Positions 55,127 through 64,000 of a stretch of DNA of 64,000 nt are shown here, piece by piece. The notes beneath the pieces were generated by a model, which was given only the letters and a program-made list of their open reading frames with translations, did not search any database and had not been told where the DNA came from. Each line of letters starts with the position of its first letter. Position 1 is the stretch's first letter. The translations under genes were made by a program, and so were the position numbers. Source of the stretch: Paraburkholderia polaris (lineage in GTDB: Bacteria > Pseudomonadota > Gammaproteobacteria > Burkholderiales > Burkholderiaceae); contig NZ_JABBGJ010000001.1 of NCBI RefSeq assembly GCF_012927345.1, positions 62,001 to 126,000 on the forward strand, in the 5' to 3' direction.

Positions 55127-56194
55127 ATGCCACGCCCGATCGTTGCACAGATTCATCCCGCCGCAGTCAGCCACAACCTTTCCATCGTCAAGCAACGGGC
55201 ACCTCGATCACGGGCTTGGGCCGTGGTCAAAGCCAACGCCTACGGACACGGAATCGATCGCGTTTTCCCTGCACTCGCGAATGCCGACGGTATCGCGCTG
55301 CTCGATCTCGACGAAGCGGTCCGTGTGCGTGAGTTGGGTTGGACCAAGCCGATTCTGCTTCTGGAAGGCATTTTCAAGCCAGGTGACGTGCAAATCGCCC
55401 AACAGTTCGATCTTTCCATGGCTGTGCACTGCCGTGAGCAACTCGATCTGTTGCGCCTGTCGTCGTCACGTGAGCGCGTCCACGTGCATCTGAAGATGAA
55501 CTCAGGGATGAATCGCCTTGGATTCCGGCCCGACGCGTACCGAGACGCGTGGGAGCAGGCGAGATCGATTCCGGGCATCGCGGACATCACGTTGATGAGC
55601 CACTTCGCGAACGCTGACGACGGCGACGTGGCATGGCAGATGGATCGCTTCGATGCGGTGACGCACGACATGCCGGGCCAACGAAGCCTCGCGAATTCAG
55701 CGGCCGTTCTGTGGCATCCCCAAGCGCATCGTGATTGGGTACGCCCGGGTGTTGTGCTTTACGGCGGGTCGCCCACCGGACAGTCGCGCCACATTGACGA
55801 CGTGGGCTTGCGTGCTTCAATGACGCTCAAGAGCGAAGTGATTGGTGTGCAGTCATTGTCGGCGCAGGAAACAGTTGGTTATGGCCGTGCCTTCGCTGCG
55901 ACTCGTGAAATGCGCATTGGTGTGGTCGCATGTGGGTATGCGGACGGATACCCCCGGCACGCATCGACGGGTACACCAATCGCTATCGACGGCGTCATGA
56001 CGCAAGTGGTGGGCCGCGTTTCGATGGACATGCTTACCGTCGACCTGACGCCATGCCCGCAGGCGCAGATCGGTTCAAAGGTCGAGCTATGGGGCGACCA
56101 GGTCAAGATCGATGACGTCGCTCACGCTTCGGGAACGATCGGGTACGAACTGATGTGCGCCTTGGCAAAACGGGTGCCTGTAGAAGTCGCCTGA
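55127..56194 (+). CDS. alr: Alanine racemase
   Basis: A 355-residue PLP enzyme converting L- to D-alanine for peptidoglycan or D-alanine breakdown. The PLP lysine is K35 in [10 protein letters not shown], followed by [17 protein letters not shown] and [13 protein letters not shown], and the second catalytic tyrosine region [26 protein letters not shown] is also typical. The length matches Alr/DadX of betaproteobacteria. The gene is alone here: it lacks the dadA partner, so the biosynthetic versus catabolic role is open. Confidence 0.93.
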   Translation: MPRPIVAQIHPAAVSHNLSIVKQRAPRSRAWAVVKANAYGHGIDRVFPALANADGIALLDLDEAVRVRELGWTKPILLLEGIFKPGDVQIAQQFDLSMAVHCREQLDLLRLSSSRERVHVHLKMNSGMNRLGFRPDAYRDAWEQARSIPGIADITLMSHFANADDGDVAWQMDRFDAVTHDMPGQRSLANSAAVLWHPQAHRDWVRPGVVLYGGSPTGQSRHIDDVGLRASMTLKSEVIGVQSLSAQETVGYGRAFAATREMRIGVVACGYADGYPRHASTGTPIAIDGVMTQVVGRVSMDMLTVDLTPCPQAQIGSKVELWGDQVKIDDVAHASGTIGYELMCALAKRVPVEVA

Positions 56195-56396
56195 ATGACC
56201 TTCTTTCTCGCCGGAGCGTGAGGCAATCCGCAAGGGATAATCACGTCTTCGGCTGAGATGCGGCGCACCCTCGTTGCTGTATAGGCGTCGTGGTTTCTAA
56301 AGCAGTGCTATAACGTTACACCGGACATTTTGTGTTTACGTAATAATCGCGAGGCGCGTACTATTCGATCAACAAACCATTAAAAATGCGTAGGTC

Positions 56397-58331
56397 ATGG
56401 CTTTCAGCGAACCAAGGTCTCCATTTTTCAAGTGGGTTGTGTCCTCCGCTCAGAACCTGAGCGCCGACAACCGGCAAATATTGCTTGCCAACCTGTTCAC
56501 TCGAACTGCATCGATTGTATTTGCATCGATCTGCGAACTCAGTGTCTGCGCAACGGCCTATTATCTGTATCCAAGAGCCCTTTACGCGGCGTGGGGCGGC
56601 GCCGTAGTCGCGCTGCTGATTGCGCGTCTCACGTTGATCTGGCTGTGCTGCCGGCGCTGCGCCCGCAACCTGCCAACCCCTACCTCAGCCTTTCTCTTTG
56701 CAAGCCTTCTCTGGGCGGCTTTATTCGGCTTCGGCACCTTTTTGTGCAATACCAGCGGAAATCAGACGCTTTTTCTGCTCGGCAACGTTTGCGCCGTGGG
56801 CGTGATCGGTGGATTGGCCGGACGCAACGCCGGCACACCCCGGCTGGTGCTTCTTCAGATTTCCTTCATTCTCGGGCTATTGGGTTGGGGGGCGGCGCTT
56901 TCTCCGGGCTCCGGCAAGCTCGTGCTGCTGTTTCAGGCGCCGTTTTGTGCGGCGGGTTTCTTTACCGTGGCATTGCGCAGCAATCGCGACACCGTTGCGT
57001 TACTGTTGGCGCGCGAAAACAGTCATCGGCTCGCTCACGAGGACAGTCTCACCGGCCTGCCCAACCGCGCTCGGATTACGGAGCTTCTGCTGGAGCGCAC
57101 CGCGGCAGGTTCTTTACAGAAGGATCATCGATTCGCGGTTCTACTGATCGACCTCGACGGCTTCAAGGCGATCAATGACAGCCTAGGCCATGCCGCCGGC
57201 GATCAGATCCTTCAGGAGGCCGCGATTCGGTTGCGTGAAGTACTGCCGCCCGACGACCTGGTCGGACGTCTGGCCGGCGACGAGTTCGTCGCCATTTCCG
57301 ACGGCACGGCGTTGACTCGCGACGTCCATTTGCTCGCAGAGCGCATCGTCAAAACCCTGGCGCGTCCTTTCGCATTGAGCGAGGCGTGGGTGCATATCGG
57401 TGCGAGCGTGGGCGTCTCGCTCTATCCGGAGCACGCAAAGACGGGGCCGCAATTGCTGATCTGCTCGGACCGCGCGTTGTACTCGGTCAAACGCAGTGGC
57501 AAGAGCGCTTTCGCTATCTTCGATGCTGTCAGGCACGCATCCGACGAAAGTTTGAGCCTACTGCGAAGCGATCTGGAAGGCGCAATGCAGTCTTATAGCG
57601 GTTTGCGCATGGAGTACCAGCCGATTATCGATCTCGACGACGGCACGATTTCCGGCCGCGAGGCGCTGCTTCGCTGGACGCACCCGACTCGCGGCGAGCT
57701 TTCTCCCTCCGCATTTATTCCCACCGCGGAACGTACCGGCCTCATCCTCGCACTCGGCGAGTGGGCCTTGCTGCAATCATGCACGGAAGCTGCCACCTGG
57801 CGTGATGCAGTGACCGTCGCGGTGAACGTTTCGCCGGTGCAATTGCGGGAGGAATCGTTCGCGTCGACGGTCGCTGCGATTCTTGGCAGGACGGGGTTGC
57901 CGCCGGCGCGTCTGAATATCGAAGTCACGGAAACGGTGTTGTTGAGCGACGATATCGTCACGCGGCACAACGTCGAGAAGCTTCGCGCGTTGGGAATTGG
58001 CCTCGCGCTCGACGACTTCGGCACCGGGTTTTCAACCATGTCGACGCTCGTGCGCTTCTCATTCGACAAACTCAAGATCGACAGTTCGTTCGTGAAGGAG
58101 TCCGTGCATCGGCGCGAATCCGCGGCCGTGGTTCGCGGGATTGTGGCTTTGGCACGGGAAATCGGCATACCGACCACGGCGGAAGGCATCGAGACGCAGG
58201 AACAGTTGAATTTTGTGCGTGTCTGCGGATGCACACATGCTCAGGGTTTTCTGCTGGGCAAGTCGGTCCGGGGTGAGGAGATTCCGCACCTCGAAAGAAC
58301 GCTTGCCACCTACTCCGCGGATAAGGCGTGA
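56397..58331 (+). CDS. Membrane GGDEF-EAL cyclic-di-GMP protein
   Basis: A 644-residue protein. Six or so membrane helices fill residues 30-195, like an MHYT-free integral sensor block. A GGDEF domain follows with the variant AGDEF at 293-297, a form that can be active, then a full EAL domain with REALLRW near 422, VNVSP, EVTETVLLS, LDDFGTGFSTM and AEGIET. The catalytic EAL residues are all present, so phosphodiesterase activity is likely. No signal domain is recognised. It converges with the liv operon 46 bases apart. Confidence 0.9.
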   Translation: MAFSEPRSPFFKWVVSSAQNLSADNRQILLANLFTRTASIVFASICELSVCATAYYLYPRALYAAWGGAVVALLIARLTLIWLCCRRCARNLPTPTSAFLFASLLWAALFGFGTFLCNTSGNQTLFLLGNVCAVGVIGGLAGRNAGTPRLVLLQISFILGLLGWGAALSPGSGKLVLLFQAPFCAAGFFTVALRSNRDTVALLLARENSHRLAHEDSLTGLPNRARITELLLERTAAGSLQKDHRFAVLLIDLDGFKAINDSLGHAAGDQILQEAAIRLREVLPPDDLVGRLAGDEFVAISDGTALTRDVHLLAERIVKTLARPFALSEAWVHIGASVGVSLYPEHAKTGPQLLICSDRALYSVKRSGKSAFAIFDAVRHASDESLSLLRSDLEGAMQSYSGLRMEYQPIIDLDDGTISGREALLRWTHPTRGELSPSAFIPTAERTGLILALGEWALLQSCTEAATWRDAVTVAVNVSPVQLREESFASTVAAILGRTGLPPARLNIEVTETVLLSDDIVTRHNVEKLRALGIGLALDDFGTGFSTMSTLVRFSFDKLKIDSSFVKESVHRRESAAVVRGIVALAREIGIPTTAEGIETQEQLNFVRVCGCTHAQGFLLGKSVRGEEIPHLERTLATYSADKA

Positions 58332-58377
58332 GCGGTAGCGTTGAAACGTTGAGGAGTCCGCGGCGTTGGCCGGCCGG

Positions 58378-59172
58378 TCACGGGGCAGCGTGGCGCGATC
58401 CCCTCCGCGTGCTACGTGTGGCCGGTTTGCCACTCCCAAGATAGGCATCGCGCAACGCGTCCAGCTCCAGCAAAGCATCCGCGTTACCATGCGCAACCAC
58501 GCGGCCGCCTTCCAGCACGTACCCGGACTGCGCATACCGCAGCGCAATGGCAGCATTCTGCTCCGCCAGCAAGAAGCTGACGCCGTCGTCGCGATTGAGT
58601 GCAGCCACCGTCTCGAAGATCTCTTCGACGACTTGCGGAGCGAGCCCCATCGAAGGTTCATCGAGCAACACCAGCGAGGGCCGCGCCATCAACGCGCGGC
58701 CGATCGCAACCATCTGCTGTTCTCCGCCGGACGTATAGCCTGCAAGCGTCTTGCGACGCTCCTTGAGCCGCGGAAAGATCCCGTAGATACGGTCGAGGTC
58801 CGCCTCGAGATCAGCGCGGTCAGGCCGCCGCACGAAGGCGCCGAGCCGCAGATTCTCATCGACGGATAAATGCGCAAAGCAACGCCGCCCCTCCAACACC
58901 TGGACGAGTCCACGTTCGGCGAGCGTCCACGGGTCCGCGTCGGTAATCGCGTTGCCGCGATACGCGATGCGGCCCGACGTCAACTCGCCCCGTTCGGCGC
59001 GAATCAGGTTCGAGACGGCTTTCAGCGTGGTCGTCTTGCCCGCACCATTGCCGCCCAGCAGGGCAACGATGGCGCCGGACGGCACCGTCAGTGAAACGCC
59101 GCGCAATGCCGGAATGAGCTGGCTATACGTGACGGCAATGTCCTCGACCTGCAGGATCGGGGCGGCGCTCAT
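58378..59172 (-). CDS. livF: Branched-chain-type ABC transporter ATPase (LivF)
   Basis: A 264-residue ABC ATPase. Walker A is ALLGGNGAGKTTTLKAV, the signature YTSGGEQQMVAIGRAL precedes Walker B SLVLLDEPSMGLAP. LivF-type features include the short C-terminal region YVLEGGRVVAHGNA. It powers import of branched-chain amino acids, amides or aromatic acids by the Liv complex. It is the last gene of the operon, starting two bases after the binding-protein gene stop. ATG 59172 is preferred over TTG 59193. Confidence 0.9.
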   Translation of the reverse strand: MSAAPILQVEDIAVTYSQLIPALRGVSLTVPSGAIVALLGGNGAGKTTTLKAVSNLIRAERGELTSGRIAYRGNAITDADPWTLAERGLVQVLEGRRCFAHLSVDENLRLGAFVRRPDRADLEADLDRIYGIFPRLKERRKTLAGYTSGGEQQMVAIGRALMARPSLVLLDEPSMGLAPQVVEEIFETVAALNRDDGVSFLLAEQNAAIALRYAQSGYVLEGGRVVAHGNADALLELDALRDAYLGSGKPATRSTRRGSRHAAP

Positions 59173-59174
59173 GC

Positions 59175-60536
59175 TCAGAGATCCTTGCTGCAATCACGCG
59201 GCGTAATACCCTTTTCTTTGGCATACGCGTTCGCCGACTTCTCGATGATCGGACGCAGCAGCGCACGATCCGCCTGGACCCAGCCGCTGATGACCTTCCA
59301 TTGCTGGCCGTCCCATTGCTGGAAACGTACGGCGCCGCCGCCCTCGTGATCGGAGCACGACAGTTTCAGTGGTTGAACCAGGCCGTATGCGCCCAACTGC
59401 TTAAGACGCGCGTCGTCGAGATTCAAATGTTCGAAACCCCAGCGCACCTGTTCGCCCGTCAGCGGTTTGTTGCCGAACTTGGCTTGTGCCACGCGCAACG
59501 CTTCGACATTGAGAATGCCGTTCACGACGCCGAGGTTGTAGTACACCGTACCGAAGCGCGCAGGATCCTTCAAGTTGCCGTTGCCGGGTTTGATCACGTA
59601 TTGATCGATCGCCTGAAGCACCGGAAAATCGGTGCCTGACGGATGCGTGGTGATCGAAATGAAACCCTTCGCGGCGTCGCCCGCCGGACGTGCATCTTCC
59701 TCCGAATTGCTCCAGATGTTGCCGATGATGTGATTCGCCGGGAAGCCCACCTTTTGCGCCGACTTCAACGCGACCGGATTCATCACGCCCCAGCCGCGCA
59801 GAATCACCCAGTCCGGATTGATCCGGTGGATGGTGAGCCACTGCGAGCCCTGCTCGTTACCCGGGTGCGGGACTTCGATCTGCGTGAGTTCGAAGCCGTA
59901 CTTTTTAGCGAGTGCGTCGAGCACAGGAATCGTCTCGCGGCCATAAGGAGAACCATGGTAGAGCACCGCGATCTTCTTACCCTTAAGCTGATTCAGGCCG
60001 CCCGATTGCTGACCGATGTAATTGATGATCGCCGAGACTTCGCTATACGGATTGAGTTGGAGCGGAAACACATACGGAAACACCGCGCCGTCGGTGGAAT
60101 CCGTGCGGCCGTGATTGATCGTGACCAGCGGAATCTTGTCGACAGTTGAGCGGTCGAGCGTCGCATAGGCGATCCCGACCGAGAGCGGATTGGTGGCCGC
60201 AGCCGGCGCACCGTTCAAGCCGCCCTTGAGCCGTTCGTAGCACTCCACGCCTTTTTCCACGACGTATTCGGTTTCGCATTCGCTCCACGTCAGCTTGACT
60301 CCATTGACGCCGCCATCACGCTTATTGATGAGGTTCATGTAGTCGATAAAGCCGCCGAAGAAGCCACTGCCGCCTGCCGCATACGGCCCGACGCGGTAGC
60401 TTTGCAGCGGAAAGTATTCTTCGCCCGCGGCCTGCGCGGTGGGCGCAAACGCGGCGGTGAGCGCAAGCATCAGGCTTGCGGCAGCGGCGACGCGCGAGAC
60501 TGTCCCGCGCCGTTTAAAGGAGTCGATGAAATTCAT
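59175..60536 (-). CDS. livK: Periplasmic binding protein of the liv operon
   Basis: A 453-residue type I solute-binding protein. A signal peptide with FKRRGTVSR and a hydrophobic core to AFAPTAQAA is followed by AGEEYFPLQSYRVGPYAAGG and GFFGGFIDYMNLINKRDGG. That longer form (about 450 residues) is usual for liv systems for amides or aromatic compounds rather than plain leucine. The ligand is unknown. ATG 60536 starts the signal peptide. It lies between livM and livF, an uncommon place for the binding protein. Confidence 0.85.
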   Translation of the reverse strand: MNFIDSFKRRGTVSRVAAAASLMLALTAAFAPTAQAAGEEYFPLQSYRVGPYAAGGSGFFGGFIDYMNLINKRDGGVNGVKLTWSECETEYVVEKGVECYERLKGGLNGAPAAATNPLSVGIAYATLDRSTVDKIPLVTINHGRTDSTDGAVFPYVFPLQLNPYSEVSAIINYIGQQSGGLNQLKGKKIAVLYHGSPYGRETIPVLDALAKKYGFELTQIEVPHPGNEQGSQWLTIHRINPDWVILRGWGVMNPVALKSAQKVGFPANHIIGNIWSNSEEDARPAGDAAKGFISITTHPSGTDFPVLQAIDQYVIKPGNGNLKDPARFGTVYYNLGVVNGILNVEALRVAQAKFGNKPLTGEQVRWGFEHLNLDDARLKQLGAYGLVQPLKLSCSDHEGGGAVRFQQWDGQQWKVISGWVQADRALLRPIIEKSANAYAKEKGITPRDCSKDL

Positions 60537-60594
60537 GCTGAATGGACCTCGAATGGATAAGCGATGGTTTAAAGAGCGATGGATGAAATCGGAG

Positions 60595-61671
60595 TCATGC
60601 ACGCAGTGGCCAGTCGCGCTGACGGTTCCGCGCGGTCTGAACCAGCCTTGCGAGCCCGTCCGGTTCCTTGATGAGAAAAACGATGATCAACGTGCCGAAG
60701 AGGATCTTCTGCAGGTTCTGCAACTGACCGGCTTCAATGCCGACGCTGGCAAGCGCGCCTGCCGCATTCGAGAGAAGAATGGGCAGCAACACGATGAACG
60801 CCGCCCCGAGAAAATTCCCGCCGACGCTCCCCATGCCGCCAATGATGATGATGAACAACACCTGAAACGACAGATTGAGATCGAAGCCGTGCGGCTCGAC
60901 TGTTCCGAGGTAGGCAAATGCCCACAACGCGCCCGCAATGCCGATCACGAATGAACTCAGCGCGAAGGCGAGCAACTTGGTGCGGCCGATCGGAATGCCG
61001 ATCACGCGCGCGGCGGTGTCCATGTCGCGCACGGCCATCCAGCGTCGGCCGAGTTCGCTGCGTACAAGGCGGGTCGCAAGCACGAACAGGACGGTGGTGA
61101 CGCCAAGTACGAGGAGATAGCGTGCGGCCGGCGTGTCGATTTTCCAGCCGAACGCTGTGAGGCGCGGCGCGCTGAGTACGCCCGAGGTGTCGTCGTTGGA
61201 AAACCAGCTAACTCGCGTAAAAATCCATTCGACAAAGAACTGCGCGGCCAGTGTCGAGACGATCAGGTAGAAGCCCTTAATACGCAGACTCGGCAAACCA
61301 AACACGGCGCCCACCGCGGCAGTGATCAGTCCTCCGAGCAGCAGATCGACGACCAGCGGCAAGCCTGGCACCCGCACCATCAGGTTGTAAGTGGCATAGG
61401 CACCGACCGACATGAACGCTGCGGAGCCGAGCGAAAGCTGGCCTGCGTAGCCCGTGACCAGGTTCAGTCCGAGTCCTGCGAGAGACAGCACGAGGAACGG
61501 AATCAGAATGGCATTGAGCCAGTAGTCGTTGCCGAACAGCGGCACGGCGATGAACGCGATCAGCGCGATCAGCCCGAGAACCGCCGTGAGCAATAACTTC
61601 GGTAGCGGCCATTGCAGCGGGTACGGTTTGAATGTGCGCGGCGCGTTCAGGGTGGGGCGAGGAGATGACAT
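60595..61671 (-). CDS. livM: Branched-chain-type ABC permease LivM
   Basis: A 358-residue permease with about ten hydrophobic helices and the LivM motifs LNLVTGYAGQLSLGSAAFMSVGAYATY and GLPSLRIKGFYLIVSTLAAQ. The EAA-like coupling region GIPIGRTKLLAFALSSFVIGIAGALWA is near residue 260 and the C-terminal segment IIIGGMGSVGGNFLGAAF follows. It forms the transmembrane channel with LivH. The start at ATG 61671 lies eight bases beyond the LivH stop with AGGCT just upstream. Confidence 0.9.
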   Translation of the reverse strand: MSSPRPTLNAPRTFKPYPLQWPLPKLLLTAVLGLIALIAFIAVPLFGNDYWLNAILIPFLVLSLAGLGLNLVTGYAGQLSLGSAAFMSVGAYATYNLMVRVPGLPLVVDLLLGGLITAAVGAVFGLPSLRIKGFYLIVSTLAAQFFVEWIFTRVSWFSNDDTSGVLSAPRLTAFGWKIDTPAARYLLVLGVTTVLFVLATRLVRSELGRRWMAVRDMDTAARVIGIPIGRTKLLAFALSSFVIGIAGALWAFAYLGTVEPHGFDLNLSFQVLFIIIIGGMGSVGGNFLGAAFIVLLPILLSNAAGALASVGIEAGQLQNLQKILFGTLIIVFLIKEPDGLARLVQTARNRQRDWPLRA

Positions 61672-61679
61672 AGCTAGCC

Positions 61680-62561
61680 TCACACGCGTTCGACGGCGGG
61701 TTCGCCGAACAGGCCGACAGGCCTCGCGAGCAGGAACAGCATCGCGAGCAGATAGGGAAACCAGTTTTCAATGCCACCGCCGAGCAGGCTGCCGACATAG
61801 ACCTCGGCAAGCTTCTCCGATGCGCCGATCAATAAACCGCCGACAATCGCCCCGCCGATCGACGAAAACCCGCCGATGATCAGCACCGGCAGCGCCTTCA
61901 GCACCACCAGCGACAACGAGAACTGCACGCCGAGCCGCGCGCCCCACAGGAGCCCCGCCACGAGGCTGACGAAGCCGGCCAGCGCCCATACGATCGCCCA
62001 CACGCGCGGCAGCCGTATGCCGATGGCGAGCGCCGCGAGCGGATCGTCGGCCACCGCGCGCAGCGACAGCCCGAGTCGCGTGCGATTGGTCAGAAGCGAC
62101 AGGCCGATCACCAGCACGCAGGCGATTGCCGCGGCAAAGATGTCGAACTGGCTGATCATGACGCCGGCCACATTCAGCGGTTTGTCGTCGATACCGAGAT
62201 CCAGACCGTGCACCTGGGCGCCCCAGAATAGCTGTGCAGCGCCTTCAAGAATGAAGCTCAAGCCGAGTGTCGCCATGAACAGGACAATGGGCGGGCGATT
62301 CACCAGCGGCCGTAATACGAGCCGGCCGATCAGCAACGCAATCAGCACCAGTGCCACAAGCGTTACGCCGAATGCAAGCACGGGGTTCACGTGTCGCTCG
62401 ACGAGGCTCACATACGTGAGCGCGCCGAACAGCACCATCGAACCCTGCGCGAAATTGAATACGCCGGACGCTTTATAGATCAGCACGAAGCCGATCGCGA
62501 CCATCGAATACATCACGCCCGCCAGTAATCCGCCGACGAGTACTTCGAGGAAAAATCCCAT
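61680..62561 (-). CDS. livH: Branched-chain-type ABC permease LivH
   Basis: A 293-residue permease with about eight helices. Family motifs are GGLLAGVMYSMVAIGFVLIYKASGVFNFAQGSMVLFGA at the N-terminus and ADDPLAALAIGIRLPRVWAIVWALAGF for the coupling loop, then VLKALPVLIIGGFSSIGGAIVGGLLIG. It pairs with LivM. The start is ATG 62561; a TTG at 62570 is less likely. Ends with a GTGTGA that leads directly into livM. Confidence 0.9.
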   Translation of the reverse strand: MGFFLEVLVGGLLAGVMYSMVAIGFVLIYKASGVFNFAQGSMVLFGALTYVSLVERHVNPVLAFGVTLVALVLIALLIGRLVLRPLVNRPPIVLFMATLGLSFILEGAAQLFWGAQVHGLDLGIDDKPLNVAGVMISQFDIFAAAIACVLVIGLSLLTNRTRLGLSLRAVADDPLAALAIGIRLPRVWAIVWALAGFVSLVAGLLWGARLGVQFSLSLVVLKALPVLIIGGFSSIGGAIVGGLLIGASEKLAEVYVGSLLGGGIENWFPYLLAMLFLLARPVGLFGEPAVERV

Positions 62562-62574
62562 GTCGTTCAATCTC

Positions 62575-63369
62575 TTAGTGACGGGTGCCGAGATAAGCGG
62601 CCAGCACGTCCGGGTTGGTGCGCACGTCGGCGGGGGCGCCGTCGGCGATCTTCTTGCCGTAATCGAGCACCACCACGTGGTCCGACAGGTCCATCACCAC
62701 GCCGATGTCGTGCTCGATGAGTACGACGGTCACGCCGAATTGTGTGTTGGCGTCGAGCACGTAGCCGGCCATTGCACGTTTTTCATCCGCATTCATGCCG
62801 GCCATCGGCTCGTCGAGCAGTAAGAGACGCGGCTCGGCGGCGAGGGCGCGGGCCAGTTCGACGCGTTTTTGCACGCCGTACGGCAAGGTGCCGACGGTCG
62901 TATGCCGATAGCGCTGCAGGTCGAGCGCTTCGATCACGACCTCCGCATAGCGACGTTGCACCGTCTCATCGCTGCGCGCGCGGCCAATGCTCAAAGTCTG
63001 TTCAAGCCACGTGCTGCGCCGATGCAGATTGCGGCCGGTGAGCACGTTGTCCAGCACGCTCATCCGGCGAAACAGCGCGATGTTCTGAAACGTGCGGGCA
63101 ATGCCGCGGTGCGCCGCGTGATACGGATTCATGCGCCGATAGGCGTGGCCGTCGAAATGCACGCTGCCTTGCTGCGGTTGGTAGACGCCATTGATCACGT
63201 TGAGCAGCGAGCTTTTGCCCGCACCGTTCGGGCCAATCAGCGCGCAGATTTCACCCGTGTGCACAGCGAAGCTGATATCGGTGACCGCCTTCACGCCTTT
63301 GAAAGACAGCGAGATATGGTCGAGCGAGAGCAGAGCGTTGGAGGACGAAGTCATTGAACGTTGGGTCAT
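62575..63369 (-). CDS. livG: Branched-chain-type ABC transporter ATPase (LivG)
   Basis: A 264-residue ABC ATPase. Walker A is ALIGPNGAGKSSLLNVI, the signature region reads LPYGVQKRVELARAL and Walker B RLLLLDEPMAGMN, followed by the H-loop VVLIEHDIGVVM. The LPYGVQ form in place of LSGGQ is usual for LivG. It starts three bases after the stop of the acyl-CoA-synthetase-like gene, so the same transcript is likely. A second in-frame ATG at 63354 is possible. Confidence 0.9.
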   Translation of the reverse strand: MTQRSMTSSSNALLSLDHISLSFKGVKAVTDISFAVHTGEICALIGPNGAGKSSLLNVINGVYQPQQGSVHFDGHAYRRMNPYHAAHRGIARTFQNIALFRRMSVLDNVLTGRNLHRRSTWLEQTLSIGRARSDETVQRRYAEVVIEALDLQRYRHTTVGTLPYGVQKRVELARALAAEPRLLLLDEPMAGMNADEKRAMAGYVLDANTQFGVTVVLIEHDIGVVMDLSDHVVVLDYGKKIADGAPADVRTNPDVLAAYLGTRH

Positions 63370-63372
63370 GCG

Positions 63373-64000
63373 TCAATAGGCCGGTTGTTCCGACGCGCCG
63401 TCCGCCGCATAGCGTTGCGGTGCCGCCGCCTGACGCTTATGTTCGACGCGCCGCCAGTCGCCGGTATCGGGCCAGGCACGCACATCGACGCGTAATGCGG
63501 CGAATAGCGCGGCGGTCTTTTCGTCGAGCGGCGGCCCAATGACGAGCGCAGCATGGGTACGCGAGAAACCGATCACTTCGCGTAGCGGACGGGTGATGAG
63601 CCACCAGGTCAACGCACGAGCAAGCGGGCCGCCCTGTCTGCGTTGCGCGCGGCTGATCAGGCGGCGTCGCCATGAGCGTGTGCCGGGCAAACGGTCGTCG
63701 ACGAGTTGTGCCACGCGGGCGTAGGTTTCGTGAGTGCCTGCTACCAGCGTGGGAGCGAGTTCGCGGCGATCGTTGTCGCGGGTTGCGAGCGACTCGGGAA
63801 AATTCAGGCGGAATCCGCTCAGTACCCAGGGCGCAATCAGGTAACGCGCCTGGGATGCGGCGGCGAATGCGCGTGCGGCAAACGCTTCGTCGTCTGCGGT
63901 CAGTTTCTCGGTGGCAACGAGTTGCTGTGCTTCGCGCACCAATACCGCATGCGGGAAACGCTGTTCGACGAGTTGCCCATCAGCATCGAGGCGCACGAAG
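63373..64000 (-). CDS. Partial acyl-CoA-synthetase-like protein at the window edge
   Basis: The visible 207 residues are the C-terminal part of a protein whose 5' end lies beyond the window. The region LITRPLREVIGFSRTHAALVIGPPLDEKTAALFAALRVDVRAWP aligns in pattern with the FAA1-like long-chain acyl-CoA synthetases just before their YGxTE motif, seen here as two adjoining parts. The gene then stops at 63373, so the YGxTE motif, the C-terminal domain and its lysine are absent. AMP-binding genes are regular companions of liv operons of this kind. This one may be truncated or deliberately short; the ligase function is doubtful. Confidence 0.6.
   Translation of the reverse strand, partial: FVRLDADGQLVEQRFPHAVLVREAQQLVATEKLTADDEAFAARAFAAASQARYLIAPWVLSGFRLNFPESLATRDNDRRELAPTLVAGTHETYARVAQLVDDRLPGTRSWRRRLISRAQRRQGGPLARALTWWLITRPLREVIGFSRTHAALVIGPPLDEKTAALFAALRVDVRAWPDTGDWRRVEHKRQAAAPQRYAADGASEQPAY

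Noticed and set aside
1..64000. CRISPR array, tRNA or rRNA genes, intact prophage
   Set aside because: No regularly spaced repeats, no cloverleaf-type sequences and no phage structural genes were seen by eye; a tRNA scan would be needed to be certain.

Overview
The window comes from a GC-rich Gram-negative bacterium. Gene content points to Burkholderiaceae, most likely a soil- or plant-associated Paraburkholderia/Burkholderia: an aerobic CoA-dependent 2-aminobenzoate operon, a gallate ring-cleavage cluster with a tannase, a liv-type ABC transporter operon, an outer-membrane porin of the betaproteobacterial type, and many LysR/MarR/AraC regulators. No rRNA, tRNA, CRISPR array, intact insertion sequence or prophage was seen. 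The genus is inferred from gene families, not from a marker gene.

Region by region. 0-4 kb is partly decayed: a chemoreceptor scrap, a cyclic-nucleotide-binding thioredoxin-reductase-like flavoprotein divergent from a 2-oxoglutarate/Fe(II) oxygenase, then a LysR tail and an internally deleted MFS gene. 4-8 kb carries the potassium transporter Kup and a polysaccharide flippase. 7.8-11.7 kb holds a membrane GGDEF/EAL protein and a FeeM/LuxI-like N-acyltransferase. 12.1-19.6 kb is the most unusual stretch: a 1489-residue protein with a HEPN-type R-x4-H motif, a NACHT/STAND ATPase core and a long helical C-terminus, converging within 8 bp on a two-gene unit (a CorA-like membrane protein of unknown function and an MFS carrier). 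20.1-21.9 kb is ilvD, followed by about 1.4 kb with almost no genes but with two tandem 16-bp palindromes. 23.4-27.7 kb is an overlapping three-gene operon: an enhancer-binding protein with an odd domain order, a DUF917 protein and an Asp/Glu-racemase-family protein, suggesting hydantoin-like or amino-acid-derivative metabolism.

28-35 kb is a set of ordinary accessory genes: a leuB paralogue, a LysR regulator, an F420-dependent-reductase-like NADP protein, an AraC/GyrI regulator, a DHA2 efflux pump and a glutathione transferase. 35.3-43.7 kb is one leftward operon for aerobic 2-aminobenzoate (anthranilate) breakdown through CoA thioesters: 2-aminobenzoyl-CoA monooxygenase/reductase, SDR, MarR regulator, enoyl-CoA hydratase, acyl-CoA dehydrogenase, thioesterase, RidA and 2-aminobenzoate-CoA ligase, with a good sigma-70-type promoter in front.

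44-54.8 kb is a gallotannin module: a LysR regulator with two HTH domains diverging from gallate dioxygenase, then a porin, an aromatic-acid MFS carrier, 4-oxalomesaconate hydratase, CHA aldolase, a binding-protein-fold protein without a signal peptide, and a tannase-family lipoprotein. Together these could release gallate from esters, import it and convert it to pyruvate plus oxaloacetate. No tautomerase of the GalD/LigU (PrpF) type is present. The window ends with alanine racemase, a second GGDEF/EAL protein and a complete liv operon whose first visible gene is an acyl-CoA-synthetase-like protein that seems to stop before the catalytic core.
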